NCBI RefSeq assembly: GCF_020966635.1
Contig: NZ_JAJKFQ010000001.1
Span: 496,001-560,000, forward strand
Reading direction: 5' to 3'
Source of the DNA: Stieleria sp. JC731
GTDB lineage: Bacteria > Planctomycetota > Planctomycetia > Pirellulales > Pirellulaceae
Length of the DNA: 64,000 nt
The translations under genes and the position numbers were made by a program. Shown here piece after piece: positions 46,103-56,111 of the stretch. The notes below the pieces were generated by a model. The model saw nothing but the letters and a program-made list of their open reading frames with translations. It was not told the origin of the DNA and did no database searches. Numbering within the stretch: the first letter of the stretch is position 1; the number at the start of each line of letters is the position of its first letter.

Positions 46103-46525
46103 CTAACGGGTGAAGCGTGAATCCTGAACCGCACGAACCGCGGTTGCGCCGTTCCGTGCGACAATTTCCTGGATCGTTGGAACGGTGATGTGCCGCCGAG
46201 CCGCTTCGAATCGAAGGGTTCGTTCGAACACCGGCAGTGGGAACACGGGGTTCTTTCCTCGTGATCGCCGCTCAAGTGCCAGTACCAATTTCTTTTCCAG
46301 TCGGCCTTGTTCGATCAACTGCACGATTGCATGGACATAGTTCCGTTGGTCTTCCGATGTCGCCCGCAAGCGGCTGACCAAGTACTCTTCCAGCGATGGA
46401 GCTTTTCGTTGGGCCGGTGAGACTGGGACGTTCTGTGGGAAAAGTGAAACCTGAGCCGACGCGGTGGAAGCGAGTCCAAGCATGATCGCCATCGCGGCGA
46501 CGATCGTTTTAAGGCGTTCAATCAT
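46103..46525 (-). CDS. Small exported protein of unknown function
   Basis: 140 residues with a signal peptide (LKTIVAAMAIMLGLASTASA). The mature part begins with SLFPQNVPVSPAQRKAP and is mostly helical and basic (SLEEYLVSRLRATSEDQRNYVHAIVQLIEQGRLEKKLVLALERRS), with a Phe-rich middle (FPLPVFERTLRFEAARRH). I do not recognise the family. It is divergent from the Cys-rich lipoprotein at 46936. The ATG at 46525 directly precedes the signal peptide. Confidence 0.65.
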   Translation of the reverse strand: MIERLKTIVAAMAIMLGLASTASAQVSLFPQNVPVSPAQRKAPSLEEYLVSRLRATSEDQRNYVHAIVQLIEQGRLEKKLVLALERRSRGKNPVFPLPVFERTLRFEAARRHITVPTIQEIVARNGATAVRAVQDSRFTR

Positions 46526-46935
46526 GATTGAAGGCGTTGTTTCAGAGTGTGGTGGCGAAAGTTCTTTGGCACGGCGACGTCAACGCGGCAGTTCTTATTG
46601 CAAGCGAATTGCGAACTCGCGTTTGGCAGCTGATTTACGTCCAGACGTCTTCAAGAAAGCCGTTACCAGTTCTTTGCACTCGGCGACAATCCCAGTTCGC
46701 TGAAGTGAATCAAGGCCTCAAACTTGATGCTAGCAACGATTGGGTAGTTTGCGTAATTTTTTCGATTGCGATTTGAAAACCGTTGTGCTGGTCGCACGGA
46801 TTGTGTGCACCGTGGCGTCTGGAGCGTCGATGGTGACAGTGTGCCAGAGGTTCCCGCAATCTGGCTCATGACTCGGAGAGATCGCTTGCACCAATAGGGG
46901 TCTCTGATTGGCAAGAAGCACAAAAGGATTCCGCG
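46526..46935. other. Divergent intergenic region
   Basis: About 410 bp between two exported-protein genes. Small frames on both strands have no recognisable features. No hairpin or promoter found. Confidence 0.35.
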
Positions 46936-47331
46936 ATGAACCGTTGGATGTGGATTGGATCACTAGCCGGATTATTGCTTGTAAGCACCGGCTGCTTGCG
47001 TCATCAAACACGCAAAGGTTGCTCGAACGGCGCCTGCTCGACCGGTACCTGTTCGACTGGAAACTGTGGCTCCGGATTGCTCGGCAAGATGGCTGGCTGC
47101 AACTCGTGTGGCAGTGGCTGCCGCACCGGATGCTCGCCAGGATCGATTGGCTGGCAGCAAGGTGGATTGGACTACAGTTCACATTTGTCCGCAGGTGCAA
47201 TGGCGCATCAGCGTGGCCAGACTCAGAACTTCACACCTGGACCACCATCCGGGCAGGTCGCGTACCCGTACTACACCGTACGCGGTCCTCGTGATTTTCT
47301 GCTAAGCGATCCGCCAACAATCGGACGCTAG
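46936..47331 (+). CDS. Cysteine-rich lipoprotein
   Basis: 131 residues. A signal peptide with lipobox (LAGLLLVSTGC) is followed by a Cys/Gly/Ser-rich stretch (GCSNGACSTGTCSTGNCGSG, then CNSCGSGCRTGC) with about ten cysteines within 60 residues, then a Gln/Gly-rich part and a C-terminus reading YPYYTVRGPRDFLLSDPPTIGR. This last block recurs, as I recall, in other small planctomycete lipoproteins. The cysteines could form disulfides or bind metal, but no motif decides. Probably anchored in the outer membrane after processing by Lnt. Single gene. Confidence 0.75.
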   Translation: MNRWMWIGSLAGLLLVSTGCLRHQTRKGCSNGACSTGTCSTGNCGSGLLGKMAGCNSCGSGCRTGCSPGSIGWQQGGLDYSSHLSAGAMAHQRGQTQNFTPGPPSGQVAYPYYTVRGPRDFLLSDPPTIGR

Positions 47332-47377
47332 GTATCGCTTTCGGGCTGATTCCTGTGGTGGAACTATCGCAGTAAGC

Positions 47378-47411
47378 AGGTCGCGACTGGTGTGATTGCA
47401 TCTCGCGACCT
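47378..47411. repeat. 9-bp inverted repeat downstream of the Cys-rich lipoprotein
   Basis: AGGTCGCGA (47378-47386) and TCGCGACCT (47403-47411) with a 16-nt loop, 47 bp past the stop. No T run follows, so it is a possible transcript-stabilising stem rather than a typical terminator. Confidence 0.5.
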
Positions 47412-47900
47412 ATACAGGCTCCTGTTAGTGACGACGCTGATCGCAGTCGACGTACGCCTCCTGTGATTTTGTGGAAGGTGTTCTTGGCAGTTGCCGGTCG
47501 AACCGCGATTGTCGTCAAGCCTACGATTGCTGACGGCCGTCCAGCGAGAGGCTGGCTTTAGGCTAGCGGTGCGAAGTATCCTCACCGATCTGTTGGCAGT
47601 AGCCGACAACTTTTGTGGGCCTCGCGAAGCCTGCATCGCTCCACGGAACGGTTTGGAGCTTTGCGGCGCAGGACACTGCCAAGCATGAAAGTTTGGAAAA
47701 CCGGTGAACCCAAATGTTAGTTTGGCGGACTGGTCTGGTATCCACAATCAAACGGCGAGCCTTTCGGGCCTTGACGCAGAAGGGCGAGGTCTTTGTAGGG
47801 GCCACTGCCGATCAAGTTCTGTGGCGATTGTCACGATCGCCAGGACGAGTTCATCTTTCCGATCAGATCGCGTTCATTCAAGCGTGTCAGAGAAATTGCC
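47412..47900. other. Intergenic stretch without a gene
   Basis: About 490 bp upstream of cysE. Several short frames exist on both strands but none looks coding. No recognised riboswitch or T-box. Confidence 0.35.
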
Positions 47901-48872
47901 GTGGCATCCGACGTACGACTGAAAGAGCAGTTGCCGCGATTAACCGATCGCATCGTGGCCAGTTACACCCCAGATGATGGAATCAATCACCTGGGGCACT
48001 GTCCATTGCCAAGCTATGAAGCGATTGTGGAGATCATGCTCGATATCAAGGATGTGTTGTATCCAGGATATCGCCGAAAGATCGGTCTTCATGCCGGTAA
48101 CATCGTTTACCACGTTGGCAGCATCATTGATTCATTGCACGACAAGCTGACCACTCAAATTGCGCGTGCACTTCGTCATGAGGATCGTGTTCGCAACAAC
48201 CATTCGGATTGCGAAGATGAAACCGACTACGAAGCGAAAGGCCAAGCGATGGCGATCGAGCTTCTTGAACGCATCCCTGATCTTCGCAAGACATTGGCAA
48301 CCGATGTTCAAGCCGCATACGATGGCGACCCGGCCTGCCAGACGACCGATGAGGTTGTGTTCTGCTATCCCGGTATCGAAGCGATCACCGTTTATCGTAT
48401 CGCACATGAATTGGTACAGCTAAGCGTTCCGTTTATCCCTCGGATGATGACCGAGTGGGCCCACAAGCAAACCGGGATTGATATTCACCCCGGCGCGAGG
48501 ATCGGAAAGTATTTCTTTATCGATCACGGCACCGGGGTTGTGATCGGTGAGACATGTGAGATCGGTGACCGTGTTAAGCTCTACCAAGGTGTAACGCTGG
48601 GGGCACTGAGTTTTAAAACGGACGACGATGGTTCGTTGATCCGTGGGCAAAAGCGACACCCAACGATCGAAGACAACGTGGTGGTGTACGCAAACGCCAC
48701 CATCCTTGGCGGCCGGACGGTGATCGGCCACGATAGCGTGATCGGCTCGAGTGTCTGGATTACCAAGAGCGTAACTCCGAACACGACGGTCATTTTAGAG
48801 AAGCCCGATCTGAAAGTTCGTGGTAGCGCGACAGACAATTCGTCATCCGGGGCCAGTTCTTACCAAATATGA
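47901..48872 (+). CDS. cysE: Serine O-acetyltransferase (CysE/EpsC type)
   Basis: 323 residues, a left-handed beta-helix enzyme that acetylates L-serine as the first step of cysteine synthesis. The N-terminal helical part (about 1-190) is of the EpsC type, with [16 protein letters not shown]. The hexapeptide repeats follow: [20 protein letters not shown], with the catalytic DH pair, [24 protein letters not shown], and [22 protein letters not shown]. The start is GTG at 47901. The two trans-sulfuration enzymes at 50263-52598 make sulfur amino acid metabolism a theme of this stretch. Confidence 0.94.
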   Translation: MASDVRLKEQLPRLTDRIVASYTPDDGINHLGHCPLPSYEAIVEIMLDIKDVLYPGYRRKIGLHAGNIVYHVGSIIDSLHDKLTTQIARALRHEDRVRNNHSDCEDETDYEAKGQAMAIELLERIPDLRKTLATDVQAAYDGDPACQTTDEVVFCYPGIEAITVYRIAHELVQLSVPFIPRMMTEWAHKQTGIDIHPGARIGKYFFIDHGTGVVIGETCEIGDRVKLYQGVTLGALSFKTDDDGSLIRGQKRHPTIEDNVVVYANATILGGRTVIGHDSVIGSSVWITKSVTPNTTVILEKPDLKVRGSATDNSSSGASSYQI

Positions 48873-49030
48873 AGTTTAGGTTTGGACTTTGACCGGAGGC
48901 TAGCATCGGGAAGTCCTTGACGCGAAAACGCTTTGCCTTCGGGGTAGAATACCCGGCACCACAAAATCCCACCGACAAGTACAGCTTCCAAGCCGGTACT
49001 ACTTCCTGCCAGAACTACATCCCGCCAGCA

Positions 49031-50182
49031 ATGCCAACGTTGCAATCATTCGACGTCCTCAATCGCACTCGCTTTGTCTTTGGGCAAGGTGTATTCACCC
49101 AGCTTGGGAGCCTTGCTGCGGAATACCGCCCCAAGTGCGTTTTGGTGGTTTGCGATTCCGGGATCGTCAAAGCCGGGCATTTCGACCGGGCGGTGGAGTT
49201 GCTTCAGCAAGCCGGCCTGCAAGTGGATTCGTTTCATGATTTTGCCGAAAACCCCACCTCTGCCATGGTAGATGCGGGGGTCAGGAAGGCGGCCGAAGTG
49301 AAACCTGATTTGTTGATCGGTCTGGGCGGTGGAAGCAGCATGGATTGTTGCAAAGGAATCAACTTCGTTTATTCCTGCGGCGGTTCTATTCACGATTACC
49401 ACGGTGTCGGAAAGGCAACTGCGGATTTGCTTCCCATGATTGCCGTCCCCACGACCAGCGGGACCGGCAGTGAAGCTCAGTCGTTTGCCTTGATCAGTGA
49501 TGCCGACACCCACGTAAAAATGGCGTGTGGTGACAAGCGAGCTGCTTGCAGCATCGCGATTCTAGATCCGGAGTTGACCGTCACCCAGCCTCGCCAAGTG
49601 ACGGCGCTAACGGGAATCGATGCGATTTCACATGCGATCGAAACCTATGTCACCAATCGCCGAAATCCAATGTCGATCACTTACAGTCGGCGGGCGTTTG
49701 GGTTGTTGGCCGCAGGTTTCTCGTCAGTGTTGACGAATCCTCAAGATGTCGAAGCACGCAGTTCGATGCAGTTGGGAGCATGTTTCGCAGGCATGGCCAT
49801 CGAGACGTCGATGTTGGGTGCCGCCCACGCGACGGCGAACCCTTTAACCGCACGACATGACATCACTCACGGCCAAGCAGTCGGATTGATGTTGCCAGCC
49901 GTTATCCGATTGAATGGTCAGAAGCATGCCGACTGGTATGCCGAACTAATGCGTGAAGTCGACCCGACGGTCACCGAGGCTGACGCACCAGAGCGTTTGG
50001 CCGCGATGGTGACAGATTGGCTTCAGGAAGCAGGCTTGGCGACCAGCCTGAACGCGTTGCAGATTCCAGCCAGTGGGATCGAAAGTTTTGTCGAAGAGGC
50101 TTTGCAGCAATGGACCGGAAATTTTAATCCTATCCCGCTGGATCGGCAAAACGCAGAGCAGCTTTATCGTAGCGTTGCCTGA
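49031..50182 (+). CDS. Iron-containing alcohol dehydrogenase
   Basis: About 383 residues from the ATG at 49031; the frame is open upstream to 48917 but lacks conserved sequence. Group III ADH signatures: FVFGQGVFTQLG at the start, GLGGGSSMDCCKGI for NAD binding, PTTSGTGSEAQSFALISD, and metal ligands in GAAHATANPLTARHDITHGQAVG (His residues) plus the preceding Asp region. The family oxidises or reduces short alcohols, diols or lactaldehyde with Fe or another divalent metal; the substrate cannot be fixed. It is about 160 bp from cysE, without a clear functional link. Confidence 0.92.
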   Translation: MPTLQSFDVLNRTRFVFGQGVFTQLGSLAAEYRPKCVLVVCDSGIVKAGHFDRAVELLQQAGLQVDSFHDFAENPTSAMVDAGVRKAAEVKPDLLIGLGGGSSMDCCKGINFVYSCGGSIHDYHGVGKATADLLPMIAVPTTSGTGSEAQSFALISDADTHVKMACGDKRAACSIAILDPELTVTQPRQVTALTGIDAISHAIETYVTNRRNPMSITYSRRAFGLLAAGFSSVLTNPQDVEARSSMQLGACFAGMAIETSMLGAAHATANPLTARHDITHGQAVGLMLPAVIRLNGQKHADWYAELMREVDPTVTEADAPERLAAMVTDWLQEAGLATSLNALQIPASGIESFVEEALQQWTGNFNPIPLDRQNAEQLYRSVA

Positions 50183-50188
50183 TTGATC

Positions 50189-50213
50189 AGCCGTCAAGTT
50201 CGGGATGACGGCT
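50189..50213. terminator. Bidirectional terminator-like hairpin
   Basis: AGCCGTCA/TGACGGCT arms with a 9-nt loop between the convergent genes ending at 50182 and 50263. There is no long T run on either side (ggttt follows). Its AGCCG...CGGCT ends resemble the short outer part of the large palindromes. Confidence 0.5.
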
Positions 50214-50262
50214 CAGGTTTGCGAATATGCAAACCGTCTTTTCGCTAGCGATGTATCCGCGA

Positions 50263-51426
50263 CTAGCCGATCGCTGTGGCCAAGTCTCTTTGTAGATCTT
50301 CGAATGACTCAAGGCCAATCGATAGTCGGATCAAGCCATCAGTGATGCCAAACTTTGCACGATCCTTGGCATCGTAGCTGGCATGTGACATCGTTGCCGG
50401 TTGCTCGATCAATGACTCAACAGCGCCCAGGCTGACTGCCAGATGGAATAGCTTGGTGGATTCGCAAACGCGAGCGGTTTCTTCGATACCAGCATCCAGC
50501 TCAAAGGTCACCATCGCACCAAATCCGCCTTCGAAAAGCTCGGCAGCCAACGCATGTTGTGGATGGTGATCCAGGCCGGGATAGAGAACGTTTTTGACTT
50601 TGGGATGTTCCTGAAGCCATTTGGCGATCGCCAGTGCGGTTTTGCTCTGTTCGCGAACACGCAGGTCCAGGGTCTTCAATCCGCGGCTGATAAGGAACGA
50701 ACTCATTGGATCCAAAACCGCGCCGGTGGCGTTCTGGATGTAATACAGCCTGTCGAACAGTTCACGATCGGCAACCGCAAGGGTACCACCCAGGCAATCG
50801 CTATGCCCGCCGAGATACTTCGTCGCGGAATGCATCACGATATCGATGCCGTGTTCCAACGGTCGGATCAGACTGGGAGTGCCAAAAGTGTTGTCCACTC
50901 CGATCAGCACTTCGTGTTCTTTAGCGACTTCAGCCAGCTTGGGCAGGTTCGGAATCGATAGCCGTGGGTTGCCAATCGTCTCGGCCCAGATCAATTGCGT
51001 TTTGTCGGTAATCGCTTCCGCGACCGCATCGACATTGGTCATGTCGACCAGCGAAACTGAGATCCCGCTGCGATTGCAAATTTTGTGTAGCAGTCGATAC
51101 GCACCGCCATACAGGTCGCAACCGGCGACGACGTGATCACCTGAATTCAGCAGCATCGTGACGCCGTGAATCGCAGCCATTCCGCTGCTGAATGCTAGTG
51201 ATCCACAGCCCGATTCCAGTGAAGCCAGCGTTTGCTGTAGATGGCTACGGGTCGGATTCCCGCTGCGTGAATAATCGAACTCGCCCCATTCACCAGCACC
51301 GGGTTGGCGAAATGTGCTCGCGAAGTGGATTGGCGGAACGACGGCGCCTGTTGAAGGGTCGACTTCGTTTCCGTCATGGATGGCGCGAGTCCTGAAGGAG
51401 TGAACTTCGTTTTCGCGATTGCTCAT
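50263..51426 (-). CDS. Cys/Met metabolism PLP enzyme (cystathionine synthase/lyase family), gene 2
   Basis: 387 residues, fold type I. The PLP lysine lies in HSATKYLGGHSD, the phosphate site in SSGMAAIHG, and FDYSRSGNPTRSHLQQTLA is the typical substrate-side motif. Family members include cystathionine gamma-synthase, beta- and gamma-lyases and O-acetylhomoserine sulfhydrylase, and sequence alone does not separate them. The ATG overlaps the stop of the preceding gene (ATGA at 51423-51426), so the two are translationally coupled. It is about 40% similar by eye to its partner, suggesting old duplication with divided roles. Confidence 0.92.
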   Translation of the reverse strand: MSNRENEVHSFRTRAIHDGNEVDPSTGAVVPPIHFASTFRQPGAGEWGEFDYSRSGNPTRSHLQQTLASLESGCGSLAFSSGMAAIHGVTMLLNSGDHVVAGCDLYGGAYRLLHKICNRSGISVSLVDMTNVDAVAEAITDKTQLIWAETIGNPRLSIPNLPKLAEVAKEHEVLIGVDNTFGTPSLIRPLEHGIDIVMHSATKYLGGHSDCLGGTLAVADRELFDRLYYIQNATGAVLDPMSSFLISRGLKTLDLRVREQSKTALAIAKWLQEHPKVKNVLYPGLDHHPQHALAAELFEGGFGAMVTFELDAGIEETARVCESTKLFHLAVSLGAVESLIEQPATMSHASYDAKDRAKFGITDGLIRLSIGLESFEDLQRDLATAIG

Positions 51427-52598
51427 GCGGTTAGTGCTTGCTCAAGGTCGGCGATCAAGTCATCGGTGTTTTCGATACCGCAAGACATACGAATCATATT
51501 GTCAGCGATTCCGAAACGTTGCCGTTCCTCGGGTGTGCAGTGAAAGTAGCTCATCACCAATGGCTGTTCGATTAACGATTCGACGCCACCAAGGCTGGGT
51601 GCGATTCGTGGGATGCGCGCCGCGTCGACGACGTTGGCGGTTTGTTTCCAATCCGCATCGCGAATGGTGAATGTGATCAAGCCTCCAAAGCCACGCATTT
51701 GAGCTTTGGCAATCGCATGGGTCGGGTGACTTTCCAGACCTGGGTAATAGACGCGTTCGACTCGAGGATGGTTTTCGAGGAACTGAGCCAAGCGGAGCCC
51801 GTTCTCGTTTTGACGCTGCATCCGCAACTCAAACGTTTTCAATCCGCGTTCCAACAAATACATGTTGTGTGGCGAGTTGATGTTTCCAAGAATGCCACGC
51901 ATCTTGCGAACGCTTTCCAGTTGCTCGCTGCGTCCGCAGATCACGCCGGCGATCAGGTCGTTGTGTCCGCCAAGGTACTTTGTTGCCGAATGCAAAACGT
52001 AATCAACACCATACTCAGTCGGGTTCAAGTTGTAGGGTGTTGCCAGCGTGGCATCGATCAACGTTTCGACTTCGTTTGCTTTGCCGACAGCGGCAAAGCG
52101 TTCTAAGTCGATGACGGAGAGGTGTGGGTTGGTTGGCGATTCGCTGACCAGCATTTTTGTGTTGCTGTTGATCGCCGCTTCCATCGCGTCGTAGTCACCG
52201 GTTTTCACCTGGCGGGTGACGACACCAAAGCGTGAAAGGTGCTTGGCGCAGAATTCGCGACTGCGGTGGTAGCACTGATCAAAGAAAACGATTTCATCGC
52301 CAGCAGAAAGCTTCGTCATCAGCAATCCGACGATCGCTGCCATTCCGCTTCCATAGACGATCGCCTCTTCGGCCTTTTCCAAGGCAGCGATCTTGGCTTC
52401 GACACTTCGTTCGTTCGGATTGCCGTACCGCCCGTACTCTTCACGTTGCTCTTCGCCGTTAACGAACCTCAGCAGGTCGTCGGTCGATTCGAATGTGAAT
52501 GTCGCCGCGGTGTAGACCGGTGTGGTGATACTGCCGGAATCCTTTTGGCGAGCTTCGCCGGCATGGACACATTGTGTCGAGAGATCAGCCTTTTTCAT
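51423..52598 (-). CDS. Cys/Met metabolism PLP enzyme (cystathionine synthase/lyase family), gene 1
   Basis: 391 residues from the ATG at 52598 (MKKADLSTQCVHAGE, the usual start); an ATG at 52715 would add 39 Ser/Thr-rich residues with no known function. Motifs: YGRYGNPNERSVEAKIAALE, YGSGMAAIVG, the PLP lysine in HSATKYLGGHND, and a C-terminal block PSLGGVESLIEQPLVMSY. With its overlapping neighbour it probably makes or breaks cystathionine, or sulfhydrylates activated homoserine. Two adjacent enzymes fit a synthase plus lyase pair, which would allow methionine and cysteine to be interconverted. Confidence 0.9.
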   Translation of the reverse strand: MKKADLSTQCVHAGEARQKDSGSITTPVYTAATFTFESTDDLLRFVNGEEQREEYGRYGNPNERSVEAKIAALEKAEEAIVYGSGMAAIVGLLMTKLSAGDEIVFFDQCYHRSREFCAKHLSRFGVVTRQVKTGDYDAMEAAINSNTKMLVSESPTNPHLSVIDLERFAAVGKANEVETLIDATLATPYNLNPTEYGVDYVLHSATKYLGGHNDLIAGVICGRSEQLESVRKMRGILGNINSPHNMYLLERGLKTFELRMQRQNENGLRLAQFLENHPRVERVYYPGLESHPTHAIAKAQMRGFGGLITFTIRDADWKQTANVVDAARIPRIAPSLGGVESLIEQPLVMSYFHCTPEERQRFGIADNMIRMSCGIENTDDLIADLEQALTA

Positions 52599-53139
52599 TT
52601 CGCCACCACTCTGGTGGGCGGAATCCGATCGGCTTGTCGAAACGTTTTGGGCGCTAGAATTGGTCGTCGCCTTCGATGACGCTGTCGCGTCGCATGCAGA
52701 TTGTTCAGTTCTCATGGCTCTTTAGCAGTATGGCTGCAAGTGGCCTTAAATCCCGTTAAATACACCCGAGACTTTAGTTGCCTTGGAATGTCACTCCACA
52801 CAGACTAGCTGGGCAAGATAGAATCGACAAGACAAAACGTTTTTGCTGTAACCGCAATGTCAAATCACCGACCTGATTGACGGCATGATCCATCCAAATT
52901 CACAGATGCCTGCCCAAAACGGCGACCGATGTCGGTGTTCTGACTGGCTTTACGTCTCATCGTGTGATGCGGGTGACCCGTCACTGAGCCCCCGTTTGCG
53001 ACCGAACCGAAGCGTACGTCAGGAAGGATTCATGCTGGCAAAACAACGTCCCTCAATCGAGGAAACCGGTTTGTTCATCAGCTCTCGGGCGGTCTCAACC
53101 TGGTTGGCTGCAGGGGGCTCGTCGGCTGCAGGGGGGCGG

Positions 53140-54489
53140 ATGGCAAGCATGTTCAGAGCGATCTCATTTGGCTGTTTGGTTTTTCTTTTCGCCAGCGCCG
53201 GACCGGCAAAGGCTCAGTCACCGCAGGGTGAAGAAGCCCAACCCGCATCTGCGAAGGTCAGCGACCAGCAGATCGATCAGTGGGTGCATCAGCTTGGTAG
53301 CGATCAATTCAAAGTTCGTGAGATGGCTTCGGAGAAGCTGTTCGAACTCGGCGCGCCGGCAGTTCGGCGGATGAAGCTGTTGCGAGATCGCTCGAACGAT
53401 CTGGAGCAGCTTGAACGGCTCGAACGAATCATCTCGCTGCTGAACGAACGCGAGTTCGAAGGCGAAATCGATCGCTTTCTTGATGGGCAACCGACTGACT
53501 TGGAAGGCTGGCCTGAATTCGAAAAACTGTTCAAGGACACACCGCAAGTTCGCGAAATCTTTGTCGAGCTATATCGCGAATATCCTTTTGCCGTTCGGTC
53601 GTTCGGAGGCAGCAAGCGTGAGGTGCTCGAAGCGCTTAATAAAGTCAGTGGCCAGCAGAGTGTTCGTGGCATCGGCATTTCTCAATCGCCACAACGAATC
53701 GATCTGTTGGCATTGCTTTTGCCACCGGCGATTAGTGACGTGCAAACCGATCTGCAATTGGATTTAAACATTTACACATTGCTGCAGCTTCACCCGGCAA
53801 ATGATCTGCGTGGCGACCCGGCGTTTGGCGAGCCATTCAAAGTCATCGTGACGAAATGGATGAAGCAAAGCCATCTGGGCATCCGTGATCGAATCCTACG
53901 GATCGCTTTGGATTGGAAGATGGACGTTGCCCGTGACTTGGCCATCGATACGCTGAACCAGAACCCAGATGAACAGCTGCTTTGTCGGGCGATGCAAGCG
54001 TTGGCAAGTCGTGGCACCGCCGAGGATGCCGAACGCCTGAAGCCCTACTTAGATGATCTGACCGTTATTGTCCGAAAGAACTATGTTGGCAGTCGAGAAA
54101 GCGATGTGCTTGTTAGCGATGTCGCCGCAGCCGCGATCGCACATTTGTATGGTCTGTCAGTGATGAAAGTTGGTTTCGCAAAGCCTGCCGAACACGATGT
54201 GTTGGGAATCATCATCGAAGACTTGACGGTTGCTCTGGAAGGCAATGCTGCCGCGGATGAAGAGTCCGAACTTGAGATGACCGAAGAAGAAAAGGAAGCC
54301 TGGGAAGATATCCAGGTGCAGCTCAAGCAACATGGCATGGAAGCTGGGCCGAAAGAGTTTCAGCAGTTTAAGATCTTTCAGCAACAGCGACGCAAAGAAG
54401 CGGAGTCTCGCAAAGCGATCCGTAAATCGGTTTTGAAGCTGCTCGATGGTGATGGGAAAGACGTACCCGCCGTGCAAAGCGATTCATAA
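53140..54489 (+). CDS. Exported HEAT-like protein
   Basis: About 449 residues from the ATG at 53140, where a signal peptide (MFRAISFGCLVFLFASAGPAKA) begins; open frame upstream to 52885 would bury it. The mature part has HEAT-like helices: QWVHQLGSDQFKVREMASEKLFELGAPAVRRM, a pattern frequent in planctomycete periplasmic proteins. A C-terminal acidic coiled region (LEMTEEEKEAWEDIQVQLKQ) and a basic end (RRKEAESRKAIRKSVLKLLDG) follow. Just before the likely start is a short direct repeat (ggctgcagggggc). No known enzymatic motif. Probable protein-interaction scaffold in the periplasm. Confidence 0.7.
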   Translation: MASMFRAISFGCLVFLFASAGPAKAQSPQGEEAQPASAKVSDQQIDQWVHQLGSDQFKVREMASEKLFELGAPAVRRMKLLRDRSNDLEQLERLERIISLLNEREFEGEIDRFLDGQPTDLEGWPEFEKLFKDTPQVREIFVELYREYPFAVRSFGGSKREVLEALNKVSGQQSVRGIGISQSPQRIDLLALLLPPAISDVQTDLQLDLNIYTLLQLHPANDLRGDPAFGEPFKVIVTKWMKQSHLGIRDRILRIALDWKMDVARDLAIDTLNQNPDEQLLCRAMQALASRGTAEDAERLKPYLDDLTVIVRKNYVGSRESDVLVSDVAAAAIAHLYGLSVMKVGFAKPAEHDVLGIIIEDLTVALEGNAAADEESELEMTEEEKEAWEDIQVQLKQHGMEAGPKEFQQFKIFQQQRRKEAESRKAIRKSVLKLLDGDGKDVPAVQSDS

Positions 54490-54514
54490 GTGAATTCGCT
54501 ATGTCCTCGCCAAA

Positions 54515-54544
54515 GGCGGTCTCAAGCCATCGCTGAAGACCGCC
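54515..54544. terminator. Hairpin between convergent HEAT-protein genes
   Basis: GGCGGTCT/AGACCGCC arms (8 bp, perfect) with a 14-nt loop, between the stops at 54489 and 54579. No T run. Possibly a bidirectional terminator. Confidence 0.5.
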
Positions 54545-54578
54545 GTCGGTGTTTGTGATGCGTTAACGCATGAAGACG

Positions 54579-56111
54579 CTATGGGTTAAACGTTCTTAGC
54601 ATCTTCCGGCCTTTGAATAGGTTAAAGATGTCTTCGGGGCCCAAGGGACGGTTGCGTCCTGCCGTCGCGTGGTCGATCGTTTCCAAGTTGTCTGTCACGA
54701 CCAAGCATTCAGTGCCTTCACGTGTTGCCGAGAACACACCGGCACGTTCATCAAGGAACAGACCTAGCAGCTTCGGTTTGACGTCTTCGTAACCGAGGTG
54801 CTGTAAGTGCTGTAGGAACGCTTCCATCGCACGTATCTGAGCTTCGTTTTGCGATTCCGCAGGGACCGTAAAAATGTCTGGGTGCTCGGCATGCCAGCCG
54901 GCGTAAATCGCATAGATGTCATCGATCGGCATATCGGCCAGGTCACAGCTAAGCGCGCAAACGCCTGGGCCGGTCAATCCGATGTTGCTGTAAACGCTAT
55001 TGCCGGTGTTGTATTCGAACCGCACCAGGATGACATCAACAGGGTCATCGAAGCTGGGCCATAGCAATCGTCGGTTCGCGGCGACTTCGACATGAGTCGG
55101 CGGCACGCCCATTTGGTGCGGTTGGCTTAACCACAACGCCATCTCGGCTTCTGCGGTGGCTTCGTCCGTCCGGAGCTTTTCATCAATTTCGTCCGCGAAG
55201 CCAAGCTCGTCTGCATAGGCGATCGCACGCAGTCGTGCGGCGGGTTCGTCCGCGAGTTCGATCAACCGTTTGCGTCCGTCTTCGTCACCGAGTTTTGCCA
55301 GTGCACCTGCGGCTTCGCATTGAACGCGGCGGTGTTTCAGGGTAACCGTCTGGTTCAGTTTGGCTACCGAAGTCGGATCGCCAATCGAAGCCAAGCAGTC
55401 ACATAGCGAAACCGCCAGTGCGACGGCTTCACCAAGTCGTTTTTGAACTGTAGGTACATCGTCACCGAGCGAACGTGGATCTTCTTCGAATCGTTCCAGC
55501 CGACGTGATACGGCGCCAAGCAGCTCTTGCAGCGAGTTGGTCAGCGACTCTGCCGGATGTGGGTCGACGCGTTCACTGCGATAAAGGTAGTTGGCCAAGT
55601 CGAGCATCGGGGCCGCCATGGACGGCTCTGAAATCGACTCCAAAATCTTTGGAAAGACCGCGTCGGTGTCCCAGTCATCGTGACTCATCAAGGGGCCGAG
55701 GACTTGTCCGACTTGCATCCAGTCTTCCAAGGGACGCGCGAGCAATCGGCTGACTAAGACTTGCAATGATTGATCGGAACGCGCGTGCGCGAGCAACTGC
55801 AGCAACAGGTGTCGGTTGGTGACGCTATTCGGGAGCGCGATGTCGATCTGATTGACAAGATTGGGATCGACCGAAGAAAGGGCTTCTTTCGCGTTTTCGC
55901 CGGTGGCAAGCTGTGAATGAACGATTCGCAGCAGTGTTCCGATGATGGCGGGATCCGATTGCGATAGCGGCTCGGCATGTTCACCGAAGTATTGCAAAAC
56001 TTGCTTTGCCGAATCGGAGTCTCCGCTCGCGATTTCTTTTAGTCGGTAGCCCGCAGCCACGGGGTCCGATTCTGGGCCGACGAGCGAAGACAGGGTGGTT
56101 TCTAAAGACAC
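54579..56111 (-). CDS. HEAT-repeat protein of unknown function
   Basis: 510 residues without a signal peptide or membrane segment, so cytoplasmic. The first 340 residues are helical with HEAT-like pairs (RRVQCEAAGALAKLGDEDGRKRLIELADEP). The C-terminal 170 residues differ: beta-rich with VILVRFEYNTGNSVYSNIGLTG, DIYAIYAGWHAEHPD and FSATREGTECLVVTDNLE. I do not recognise this domain, but it is the kind of C-terminus that could act as an enzyme or sensor attached to the scaffold. It faces the exported HEAT-like gene convergently. Single gene. Confidence 0.65.
   Translation of the reverse strand: MSLETTLSSLVGPESDPVAAGYRLKEIASGDSDSAKQVLQYFGEHAEPLSQSDPAIIGTLLRIVHSQLATGENAKEALSSVDPNLVNQIDIALPNSVTNRHLLLQLLAHARSDQSLQVLVSRLLARPLEDWMQVGQVLGPLMSHDDWDTDAVFPKILESISEPSMAAPMLDLANYLYRSERVDPHPAESLTNSLQELLGAVSRRLERFEEDPRSLGDDVPTVQKRLGEAVALAVSLCDCLASIGDPTSVAKLNQTVTLKHRRVQCEAAGALAKLGDEDGRKRLIELADEPAARLRAIAYADELGFADEIDEKLRTDEATAEAEMALWLSQPHQMGVPPTHVEVAANRRLLWPSFDDPVDVILVRFEYNTGNSVYSNIGLTGPGVCALSCDLADMPIDDIYAIYAGWHAEHPDIFTVPAESQNEAQIRAMEAFLQHLQHLGYEDVKPKLLGLFLDERAGVFSATREGTECLVVTDNLETIDHATAGRNRPLGPEDIFNLFKGRKMLRTFNP

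Noticed and set aside
52599-52884. SAM riboswitch upstream of the trans-sulfuration genes
   Set aside because: No conserved core of a known SAM riboswitch class could be recognised by eye; a covariance search would decide.
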